This document shows positions 33,146 to 40,803 of a stretch of DNA of 64,000 bases, piece after piece (position 1 is the stretch's first letter; each line of letters opens with the position of its first letter). This stretch comes from Bradyrhizobium sp. CCGE-LA001 (lineage in GTDB: Bacteria > Pseudomonadota > Alphaproteobacteria > Rhizobiales > Xanthobacteraceae), in assembly GCF_000296215.2 (NCBI RefSeq), contig NZ_CP013949.1, forward strand, positions 1,791,501 to 1,855,500, in the 5' to 3' direction. The notes below the pieces were generated by a model, which made no database searches, was not told the DNA's origin, and was given only the letters and a program-made list of their open reading frames with translations. The translations under genes and the position numbers were made by a program.

Positions 33146-34660
33146 TCAGAGCGCCGCCGCGCTCCGCGCGGGCTCCGCCGGCACATCGTCGCCATTGGGA
33201 TCGCCCGGCGCCGTCGCCCAGGCCAGCTCTACCAGCGTCACGATCCGGCGGCCGCCGCCGTCGAGCTGGACGACGATCAGGCCCTGCTCCTCCATATAGC
33301 CGAGCAGCCGTTGCGCGCGGCGCAGCGAATGCGAGCCATAGGCCCGGGCGATCGCAGCGTCTCCAGGGCAGGGCCAGCCTTCCCTGGCCGCACGCGCGAT
33401 CATCATGAATACGCCCTGCATGTCGTCGGGCAGGATCGAGGCGCGCAGCGACACGTCCTGCCAGGCGTCGTCTTCGGCGAGATCCGTCCCGAGCCCGGCC
33501 CGCGCATGCGTCAGCATGCGGCGGAATTCGTTGAGATCGGGCACCGCCGCGCCGAGCCCCTCGATGCGGCAGCGGACCACGAACTCCTGATAGAGCACGC
33601 CGATGGCGCGGAAGCCGGCATCGGGCTCGGCCAGCACGGCGCGCAGCGTGCGATCGACGCGCTCGCGCCGCTGCGCGAGCTCCTCGGCGCTGACCGGCGC
33701 CTCCACGATTTCGGGCTGGATCTCCGGGATCGCGGCGGCCTTCGCCGCCCGGAGCTGCTCGAGCAGGTCGGGCGCGGGCCGCCGCTGCGGACGGCTGGCA
33801 TCGGGCGGGGGCGCGGCCAGGATCACGGCGCGGGCATCCTCCAGCGTCGCTTCCGGCAGCGGCACCAGCCGCGGCGTCGAATTGCGCGGGCTCGTATCGG
33901 TCGGGCCGATGTTCAAGCGCAGCGGACGGCGCGACAGCGCGGGTCCCAGCGCCATGAACTGTCCGCGCTCGAGATCGCGAAACGCCTCGGCCTGCCGCCG
34001 CTCCATGCCGAGCAGGTCGGCCGCGCGCGCCATGTCGATGTCGAGGAAGGTCCGGCCCATCAGGAAGTTGGAGGCTTCCGCCGCCACGTTCTTGGCTAGT
34101 TTTGCCAGACGCTGGGTCGCGATGATGCCGGCGAGGCCGCGCTTGCGGCCGCGGCACATCAGATTGGTCATCGCGCCGAGCGACAGCTTGCGCGCTTCGT
34201 CCGAGACTTCGCCTGCCACCGCCGGCGCGAACAGCTGCGCCTCGTCGACGACCACGAGCATCGGGTACCAATGGTCGCGGTCGACGTCGAACATGCCGCC
34301 GAGAAACGCGGCCGCACGGCGCATCTGGTTCTCGGCGTCGAGGCCTTCGAGATTGAGCACAGTGGAGACGCGATGCAGCCGCGCGCGCTCGCCGGCGACC
34401 TGAAGGCCGCGCTCGGTGTGATCCTCGGCCTCGATCACGAGATGGCCGAAGCGCTCGGCCAGCGTGACGAAATCGCCCTCGGGGTCGATGATGGCCTGCT
34501 GCACCCAGGGCGCGCTCTGTTCCAGCAGCCGCCGCAACAGATGCGATTTGCCGGAGCCCGAATTGCCCTGCACCAGGAGACGGGTCGCCAGCAGTTCCTC
34601 GAGGTCCATGGCCGCCGCGGCGCCCGCCGTGGTCTGCCCCATCTCGATCGCAACCGTCAT
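33146..34660 (-). CDS. HerA/VirB4-like ATP-binding protein with C-terminal winged helix
   Basis: 504 residues. The HerA-type ATPase core has Walker A QGNSGSGKSHLLRRLLE (about 30-46), IIDPEGDFVTLAERFG, and Walker B with VVVDEAQLFAP, followed by GIIATQRLAKLAKNVAAEA. The rest is helical, and the C-terminal ~70 residues (AIARAYGSHSLRRAQRLLGY) look like a winged-helix DNA-binding fold. Such stand-alone HerA-like proteins are of unknown role and no nuclease partner (NurA) is adjacent. It converges with the NiCoT gene; the YkgJ-type gene lies 105 bases upstream, same direction. Confidence 0.82.
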   Translation of the reverse strand: MTVAIEMGQTTAGAAAAMDLEELLATRLLVQGNSGSGKSHLLRRLLEQSAPWVQQAIIDPEGDFVTLAERFGHLVIEAEDHTERGLQVAGERARLHRVSTVLNLEGLDAENQMRRAAAFLGGMFDVDRDHWYPMLVVVDEAQLFAPAVAGEVSDEARKLSLGAMTNLMCRGRKRGLAGIIATQRLAKLAKNVAAEASNFLMGRTFLDIDMARAADLLGMERRQAEAFRDLERGQFMALGPALSRRPLRLNIGPTDTSPRNSTPRLVPLPEATLEDARAVILAAPPPDASRPQRRPAPDLLEQLRAAKAAAIPEIQPEIVEAPVSAEELAQRRERVDRTLRAVLAEPDAGFRAIGVLYQEFVVRCRIEGLGAAVPDLNEFRRMLTHARAGLGTDLAEDDAWQDVSLRASILPDDMQGVFMMIARAAREGWPCPGDAAIARAYGSHSLRRAQRLLGYMEEQGLIVVQLDGGGRRIVTLVELAWATAPGDPNGDDVPAEPARSAAAL

Positions 34661-34765
34661 GTCCCCGACTCAAGTCCCCGTCATTCGCGGACAGCGGCTT
34701 ATCAACCCGGCCGGCGCGCGTCGAGCGCCACGGCGCGAATCAGGCAGCGTTGCCCACGGCGGAGT

Positions 34766-35584
34766 TCAGGCGTGATGCGACAACCGTAGAAGTGCGGGCC
34801 GATACGGCGCGTGCGGATCGTCGTCTTCGTTCTCGGGGATGGCGCAGGAGCCGAATTCCTGCCTGATGCGTTCGATCTCGGCGATGCGCTCGTGCAACCG
34901 CTGCAAATGCTCCGGCGACGTCGCCCGCCAGAACCGGAATGTATCGCCAGTGAGCGGCAGGAACGCGGTTCCGAACAGCGTCGGCTCCGGAACGACGGTG
35001 CGTCCGAGCAGCAGGAACCGATCCGCGCCGGCGACGACGAGGGTGGCATAGCCGCGGTTGCCAATCCGCCGAATGCCATTCAGCGACCATTCGACGAGCT
35101 TGCTGAAATAGGGCTCCTCGCGCCAGCGATCGGGGCATTCGTCGTCGACGGTGACGTTGACGGCGTCTTGGCTGAAATGCACCACGAGGCCCGCCTGTAC
35201 GGGAAACCAGGACTCGTCGAGATGGCCCTGCAACCAGGCACAGACGAACGAGCGGCACATCGGCGGGCGGCGATCGTAGATGGTGCAGCCCGTACCCGTC
35301 TGCCAGTGCTTGCAGAGCTGGTTCACCGGCTTGTCGACGGCGGCCACCTCCAGAATATCGCAGCAGGCGTTGCATGAGCCGCACTGCCGGGCGGGCCGCG
35401 TCGCCTTCGGCAGGCCGGTCGCGCGAATGCCCTGGCCGTTGCGGACCAGCAGCTTCTGCTTCTCCAGCAGATTCAACGCACGTTCAATCTTGAGACGGGA
35501 CAGTCCGGTGGCGTCGATCACGCCCTTCAACGTCGTCGCGCCCGCCTGCACGGCGCGGACGACGGTCAGCATCGCCTGATCCAT
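34766..35584 (-). CDS. YkgJ-family cysteine-cluster protein
   Basis: 272 residues from the ATG at 35584, chosen because GAGAAG lies upstream and the helical N-terminal domain begins here. Residues 1-55 look like a small winged-helix (LKGVIDATGLSRLKIERALN). Then comes the YkgJ metal site: CGSCNACCDILEV, LCKHWQTGTGCTIYDRRPPM and CRSFVCAWL. The cysteines could bind zinc or an iron-sulfur cluster. The combination of a DNA-binding-like head and a Cys cluster hints at a redox or metal-responsive regulator, but that is a guess. The frame upstream to 35728 is not supported. Confidence 0.8.
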   Translation of the reverse strand: MDQAMLTVVRAVQAGATTLKGVIDATGLSRLKIERALNLLEKQKLLVRNGQGIRATGLPKATRPARQCGSCNACCDILEVAAVDKPVNQLCKHWQTGTGCTIYDRRPPMCRSFVCAWLQGHLDESWFPVQAGLVVHFSQDAVNVTVDDECPDRWREEPYFSKLVEWSLNGIRRIGNRGYATLVVAGADRFLLLGRTVVPEPTLFGTAFLPLTGDTFRFWRATSPEHLQRLHERIAEIERIRQEFGSCAIPENEDDDPHAPYRPALLRLSHHA

Positions 35585-36048
35585 TGTTGTTGTTCTTCTC
35601 GGTTTCAGCCGTGCATTGCGATTCCAGCCGGAAACACAGACTGGAAAACAGGTCACAGACACCTGACTTGAAAAGATATGTTGCTCATTTCTGCCGCAGC
35701 TGGGCAAGAAGCCGGGTCCGTGCTGCACGCATGCAACGTTTGCGCGAATGGAGGGCGAGCAGGTAAGGGGCGCCGATTTCGCGCGGAATCGGTTCGCTTT
35801 GGTTACCGGACGCCGGGATGTGACGTGCGCCCTGCGATCGTCTCACGCAGTCGTGATATCCGCCGGCACGCTGAGCACGAAGGCGATCCGTCGCGCGACC
35901 AGGGGCGGTAATGGTCGTTGGGTTTGCGCCACACCGGGAACAGCGCCGCGCATGTGAAGCAAGCGGCGGTGCAGACGAGGGATCACCATCCGCGGCGGAA
36001 AGTGATGCAGATCAAGGTTCGTGAGCCCGCAACCTGTTAGCTGGGCCG
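35585..36048. other. Divergent spacer upstream of LysE gene
   Basis: 464 bases between divergent genes. No convincing ORF or RNA gene. The one motif I can point to is the FNR/FixK-like site at 36002-36015 near the LysE start. Confidence 0.5.
36002..36015 (+). promoter_or_regulatory. Candidate FixK/FNR-type box
   Basis: GTGATGCAGATCAA differs from the anaerobox pattern TTGAT-N4-ATCAA at one base. It is centred about 40 bases before the LysE ATG, which is closer to the start than a classical activator site would be, unless transcription begins at or near the ATG. It may also be a repressing site or chance. Confidence 0.35.
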
Positions 36049-36633
36049 ATGAGTTTTCTGACCTTCTTCACCGCGACCTGCTTCCTGCTGGCATTGCCGG
36101 GGCCGACCAACACCTTGCTCGCGACATCGGCGGCGGGGGTCGGCATCGCGCGCTCGCTGCATCTCCTCGCGGCCGAGCTCGCCGGCTATCTGCTGGCGAT
36201 CGCGCTGCTGCGGCTCGCGCTCGGTCCGATCGTCAGCGATATCCCGATCGCGGCCATGGTGCTTCGCGTGGCGGTGACGGTCTACATCCTGTGCCTGGCC
36301 GTCATGCTCTGGCGCTTCCGGTCGCGTGAACTGCGCGGTGGCGCACCGGTGACCTTCAATCACGTGCTGCTCACCACGCTCTTGAACCCCAAGGCGCTGG
36401 TGTTCGCCTTCCTGCTTCTGCCGCTCCAGGCAGGGCCGTTCGAGCTGGTGCCCCGGCTCGCCGTGATCGCGCTCTTGATCGTCATGGCGGGCATTGCGTG
36501 GGTGACGTTTGGCGCAACGCTCGGCCGCGGTGCTCGCCGCCTCGGCCATCCCGACTTGGTCACGCGCACCGGCGCGGTCACGCTGGTCGCGGTGACCGGC
36601 CTGATCTGGGTTCAATCGCTCCTGGGCGCGTGA
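36049..36633 (+). CDS. LysE-family translocator
   Basis: 194 residues with about five to six membrane segments. The N-terminal ATCFLLALPGPTNTLLATSA carries the LysE/RhtB signature (PGPTN), and LLTTLLNPKALVFAFLLLPL is the second conserved motif (NPKA). These proteins export amino acids or homoserine lactone-like solutes; the substrate is unknown. The gene stands alone, and the next gene is convergent. Confidence 0.9.
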   Translation: MSFLTFFTATCFLLALPGPTNTLLATSAAGVGIARSLHLLAAELAGYLLAIALLRLALGPIVSDIPIAAMVLRVAVTVYILCLAVMLWRFRSRELRGGAPVTFNHVLLTTLLNPKALVFAFLLLPLQAGPFELVPRLAVIALLIVMAGIAWVTFGATLGRGARRLGHPDLVTRTGAVTLVAVTGLIWVQSLLGA

Positions 36634-36658
36634 GACCGGCGTCCGCGGGAACGGCGCG

Positions 36659-37723
36659 CTACTGCGCGCCGGATCCGCCCTGCACGATCTTCTCGTTCAG
36701 CTTCAGGTCCACGGTCTCGACCGTGCGGTCGATCTCGGGGTTGGGCACGCCGAGCTGATGCGAGATCAGCTTCACCAGGAGATCGACGCGCTCGATGAAG
36801 GGCGCGCCGCTCGCGACCGCGCGCGCCGCTGAGGACGGCTTGAGCAGGCTTTCCGCGGCCTTGGCGTATTTTGCGAACGGCACCTGGTCCTGCGGATCGG
36901 CGCCGAGCTTGCGGGCGATCGCGTCGACATGGTCGTAGATCGTCTGCGAGCGCTCGAGATCGCCGTGCACGGCATCGCGGATCGACTGCGGCTCGTGCGG
37001 CGTGATGCAGCGGTAATTGCCGGTGAGCAGCATCGACCATTTCGCCAGCGGCACGAACAGCGAATCGAACACTTTCAGCTTCACCGGCACGTCGAGGCCG
37101 TCGAGCGTCACCGCGTCGATGTCGGCCTCGAGCTCGCGCAGCAGCTTGTTGTGCTTCTCGTCGGCGAACACGGACGCCTTGAAGTTGGTGGGCAGGCCGA
37201 CATGAAGCACGTTGGCGGCTTCTTCCGGCGGACGGAACGCCTGCGGGTCGGGCGAGCACAGCGTCACCAGACCCGGCTCGAACCGCTCCCACACCTGCGC
37301 ATTGGTGTAGGCCTCCTCGAGATCCATGTCCGCGAGCGCCGGAATCCGCTTCAGGTAAGGCAGCGGCGGCATGTTCATGATCGACAGGCACGGCAGCTTC
37401 GCCGCGGCGATCTTGACCATGAGAACGCGCACCGTGTGGTTGGTGTATTGCGGCTCCTGCATCGCAAGGCCGACCAGATCGTAGCGGGAGAGGTCGACAT
37501 TGGCCGGGGTCACCGCATCCAGCTTGCCGGGCAGGTTGCGCGAGAAGATCGCCCGGTGCACCGCCTCGTCGCGCAGTTTGATGCGCACCTCGGTACCGTC
37601 GCGGTTGATCAGCTCCGCCGTCTTGGCGCGGCAGACCAGGGTGACGTTATGACCCGCCATCAGCAGCTTCGTGCCCAGCAGGGAGCCGTAAGAAGCCCCG
37701 AGAATCAATATGTTGCGCGCCAT
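36659..37723 (-). CDS. Ketopantoate reductase-like NAD(P)-binding protein
   Basis: 354 residues. The N-terminal Rossmann motif ILILGASYGSLLGTKLLMAG has the ApbA/PanE layout (GASYGS instead of the common GAGAIG), with HNVTLVCRAK for cofactor 2' specificity. The C-terminal half is helical with LDVPVKLKVFDSLFVPLAKW, matching the PanE C-terminal domain. It is longer than typical PanE (about 300 residues), so true ketopantoate reductase activity is not sure; other 2-oxoacid or opine-like dehydrogenases are possible. It is convergent with the LysE gene. Confidence 0.75.
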   Translation of the reverse strand: MARNILILGASYGSLLGTKLLMAGHNVTLVCRAKTAELINRDGTEVRIKLRDEAVHRAIFSRNLPGKLDAVTPANVDLSRYDLVGLAMQEPQYTNHTVRVLMVKIAAAKLPCLSIMNMPPLPYLKRIPALADMDLEEAYTNAQVWERFEPGLVTLCSPDPQAFRPPEEAANVLHVGLPTNFKASVFADEKHNKLLRELEADIDAVTLDGLDVPVKLKVFDSLFVPLAKWSMLLTGNYRCITPHEPQSIRDAVHGDLERSQTIYDHVDAIARKLGADPQDQVPFAKYAKAAESLLKPSSAARAVASGAPFIERVDLLVKLISHQLGVPNPEIDRTVETVDLKLNEKIVQGGSGAQ

Positions 37724-38561
37724 GCTCCGTCCCCTCTGACAATGTGTGTGATTTTTGAGCCCCGGCCGTCATCCGCGGGCGAGTTGCCGGCATGTAAAGC
37801 GAAGTCTGCGGGGATGGCAACTGGGATAATGCATACAAGGCCGCGCCGGATGGAGGAGGCGCAATCCGCCGACCTTTCGTCCGCCGGCGCGAACGCCGGC
37901 CTGCCTCGCGCGATCTGGCCACGGACGCTCGTTTGTCGCGCGACAGGTCAAGGCGCTCGCGGCTTCGGCACATGCCGCCCGGTCCGCTTGCTCAATCCCG
38001 CAGGCGTCCTGAAATTGACCTCACCGAATTTCGATTTGTCGGATGTCCATCCGTTCGGGCACTCCGTAGGGTGCGATCATACTTCGTCACACGTCGGGTG
38101 CAGAAGATCAGCAAGTTGGCGGGGGCGCTGTCATCGTCCTGTCATGTCGCCGGTTGGCTTCGATGAAGCGGCAAACCGCCGCATCGCTCACCATATCGTG
38201 GTTTCACAATGACGGCACAGACAGGCATGTCTGTTCTATCGGCGAAGTGAAGTTGTCTTCATCCGCCGATCGCAACGAGAAACGACGAGGCCCGCATCGC
38301 AAGTGTGCGCGGCAATGACTGTGCAACAGCGATGGAGCTGGGACGTGACGATTGAGTTGAGCCGGCCCCGACTTGGTGCCCAAGTTGGCTCGTTCGGGAT
38401 GCCGGCCGTCTCGCGCAGTGCCCCCGCTGCGCGACGCGTAGATGAAACGGTGCGCCTGCGATCGCATCGAGCAGTTGCGCAGGGCGCTGTGCAGAACGCG
38501 AAGTCCGCCGGTCCGGACGCAAGTCCGGGCAGTTGTTGACGGCGTCGCTCGGGGGGCTGAG
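37724..38561. other. Long spacer with no clear gene
   Basis: 838 bases between divergent genes. The frame on the plus strand opens at 38442, but the first 40 residues are arginine- and cysteine-rich and not protein-like. One inverted repeat (38217-38234) is the only ordered element I find. Promoters for both flanking genes should be here. Confidence 0.5.
38217..38234. promoter_or_regulatory. Inverted repeat, possible operator
   Basis: ACAGACA and TGTCTGT are exact inverted arms of 7 bases with a 4-base spacer (GGCA). It lies about 330 bases upstream of the hydrolase-fold gene at 38562. The size fits a dimeric regulator site, but no partner is known. Confidence 0.3.
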
Positions 38562-39641
38562 ATGGAAGGGGATCATTGGCCTTGCGGCGCATGCGACGGT
38601 GCGGGCCAAAACCTGGCCCGCTTGCGGGATCGCGCGTCACAATTTTTCGAAAGTCTGTCCGTCGCCGAGCTCGTGCGTGAGACGCACCGGCATCTGTGGA
38701 TTTCGGACTGGTTGAGGCTCGCGGACGACTACCGCACATTGGCCGAAAGCGCGCGCGACGTTGGGTCCGCCGAGATTGCGCGGGAAGCATGGCTCTGCTC
38801 GTTGACGGCCCTCGAAGTCGTCAGGACTCTGTCCTGTCCGGGGGATGTCGAAAGTGCCGATCTCGCAGACGAGGTCGGTATCGGCCTGAGAGGCTTCGAA
38901 GCCGAGGCCGGTCTGGCGATTGAGCGCGTCAAGATCGATTTCTTCGATCAAGGGGTGCTGGCCGGCTTCTTCCTGCCGGCGCTCCGTCGTGGACCTACGG
39001 CGCCGGCGGTGATCTGCGTCAGCGATGGGGACATCACCTTGGGCTCGATGATGAGCAGGCTGTTGCCGGCCTCGCTCTGCGGGAGCATGTCGCTGTTGCT
39101 CGTCAATGCCGGCAATTCGACCGTTCATCGCTCCTTCAAGCCGGAGCACAGGCTTCAGTGCTGGTTGGACTATCTGGAAGCTCGCCCCGATGTCGATTCG
39201 CAGCGGATCGCGATCTATGGTGAAGGGGCGGGCGCTTGTCACGCGTCCCGTCTCGCCCTCTCGGATCGCAGGATCGCGGCCGCGGTGTGCGACGGCGGTG
39301 TCTCGACGCCGGTCATGCGGAGAGCACTGCGGAGGATGACCAGTTTCGGGCCGGCCGTCCCTGACGGAGCCTCGGCGGGTTCGTTGCTGCCGTCGCGTCG
39401 GCTTCCGTGCCCGCTGCTCATGGTCGTCGGGACTCGCTCCATGATCTGGGAGCAGGATGCTCTCGACCTGCAAGCCGGCTATCGGGAGAGTGGAGCGGAT
39501 TGCTCGGTCGTCGTGCCCAACAACGTGCCGCACCCGCTCGGCGAGGTCGAGAATTTCATCGCTGTCGACAACTTCGTGCTCGATTGGCTCGACAGCAAGC
39601 TCGGGACTGCCCGTCAGCATCAGCCCGTGACATACCTGTAG
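38562..39641 (+). CDS. Alpha/beta-hydrolase-fold protein lacking the nucleophile serine
   Basis: 359 residues from the ATG at 38562. Residues 1-110 are helical; then a hydrolase-like core begins at AIERVKIDFFDQGVLAGFFL. The nucleophile elbow, usually GxSxG, reads IYGEGAGACHA, so Gly222 stands where the serine should be. A possible catalytic-type His is in NNVPHPLGE and an Asp in DGDITLG. The layout resembles the FrsA/DUF1100 esterase-like group. It may be a pseudoenzyme or use another residue (Glu221 or Cys226). The start is not certain: the longer frame to 38442 has no family support and no good ribosome site precedes the chosen ATG. Confidence 0.7.
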   Translation: MEGDHWPCGACDGAGQNLARLRDRASQFFESLSVAELVRETHRHLWISDWLRLADDYRTLAESARDVGSAEIAREAWLCSLTALEVVRTLSCPGDVESADLADEVGIGLRGFEAEAGLAIERVKIDFFDQGVLAGFFLPALRRGPTAPAVICVSDGDITLGSMMSRLLPASLCGSMSLLLVNAGNSTVHRSFKPEHRLQCWLDYLEARPDVDSQRIAIYGEGAGACHASRLALSDRRIAAAVCDGGVSTPVMRRALRRMTSFGPAVPDGASAGSLLPSRRLPCPLLMVVGTRSMIWEQDALDLQAGYRESGADCSVVVPNNVPHPLGEVENFIAVDNFVLDWLDSKLGTARQHQPVTYL

Positions 39642-39791
39642 CGCGGTCAGGCCATGGCGGTGCGCGATTTGGCCTCGTCGTGAAGAGTCCGCTGGAGTGG
39701 ATGTCGCGAGCCACGGAAGGCCGATCCTGACGCAGCACGACGATAGCCAGCATTCGGCCCGGGCACTCGGTCTCGCCCCGGCATCGGCCGA

Positions 39792-40271
39792 TCACGAGGC
39801 GTCGATAGCCAGCAATCGTGCCGCCAGCCGGGCGTTCCTCGCAATGGTTGCGAGCGCTGCATTCAGTTCACTCAAGGTCTTCTCGTCGAGCTCGTTGAAC
39901 ATGGTCGAGTTCAAGGCGAGCTTTCTCTTGGACAGTTTCTCGATTTCCGCCGTCGCCTTCGCGGTCAACGACATCAGAATGAAGCGGGCATCGTCCGTTG
40001 CCGGCTGCCGCGATAGAAAGCCGCCCTTTTCCAGGATCTTGGTCTGGTTGGTCACGAAGGCCGGGTGGACCCGCAACTTGTTCGCGATCTCGATGCCGGC
40101 AACGCCTCGTCCTTCGTCCAGCTCGGTGATCGCCATCAAGATCAGCCATTGCGGCTGGGTAATGCCCAACAGTCCGGCCCAGCTGGTGTGAATGTCGTCC
40201 AGCTGCGCGTGGATTTCGACGATGTTCCAGATGAATTCCCTGATCGTTTTGTCGAGCTTCTTCTCGATCAT
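39792..40271 (-). CDS. MarR-family transcriptional regulator
   Basis: 159 residues. A winged-helix core with LGITQPQWLILMAITELDEG, then the recognition-helix region HPAFVTNQTKILEKGGFLSR and the wing PATDDARFILMSLTAKATAE, all standard MarR features. The C-terminal helices (about 115-159) give the dimer interface. It would bind an inverted repeat, perhaps in the 532-base spacer shared with the porin gene that it faces. Ligand unknown. Confidence 0.92.
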   Translation of the reverse strand: MIEKKLDKTIREFIWNIVEIHAQLDDIHTSWAGLLGITQPQWLILMAITELDEGRGVAGIEIANKLRVHPAFVTNQTKILEKGGFLSRQPATDDARFILMSLTAKATAEIEKLSKRKLALNSTMFNELDEKTLSELNAALATIARNARLAARLLAIDAS

Positions 40272-40803
40272 GCCGCGTTGCCCCCCGTTTGGCGTTGATC
40301 CTTTCTTCTTGTTCTTGGGTCAATGTTCTATCGGGATATCGCGAGCACGTCTCCTATGTCGCGCCCCGACAAGGGCAACAGGCGTGACATTATCGAAATG
40401 GCTCGACGATTTGATGCTTGCAGAAATCAATTAATTCAATTACGTCTCGGTGCACTCATTCTTTGCTGCTCTTGACCCCGTCGACGGACAGCGATGTGAG
40501 ACCTCCAAGAAAGCCCTCGGGATGCCCCCTGAGGGCTTTTTACTTTTTGTTCAGTACGTTATTTGGTGTTCCCACCTCTCTGTTGCTCGCGAGCAACATC
40601 CGTCGCCGAACTTTCAGTTCACTAAATCAATAAATTGAGGCGGTTGTTTTTATAAACTATACGTGAAGCACGACGGAGGGGGGGCACCTCGCTGTCGTTT
40701 CAGACCGGACCTTCAGTGCGGATCTGAATTGAACGGAAATATGAGGGTGAAGCGGTGTCCTCCGAGGAGCCGAGCCCCCTGAATCGACCTGGAGGTTTAC
40801 CTA
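40272..40803. other. MarR-porin divergent spacer with a candidate small RNA
   Basis: 532 bases, noticeably AT-richer than the genes around it. It holds an intrinsic terminator on the plus strand (40510-40541) that no annotated gene uses, about 260 bases upstream of the porin ATG. This suggests a short transcript starting somewhere in 40300-40480. The remaining part contains the porin promoter and long leader; no operator is evident. Confidence 0.5.
40510..40541 (+). terminator. Orphan intrinsic terminator upstream of porin
   Basis: AAAGCCCTC (40510-40518) pairs with GAGGGCTTT (40531-40539), a 9-bp stem with a 12-base loop that can pair further (GGG with CCC), followed by TTTTT and a second T-run. 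No protein gene ends upstream on this strand, which points to a small RNA or to attenuation of a long porin leader. Confidence 0.7.
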
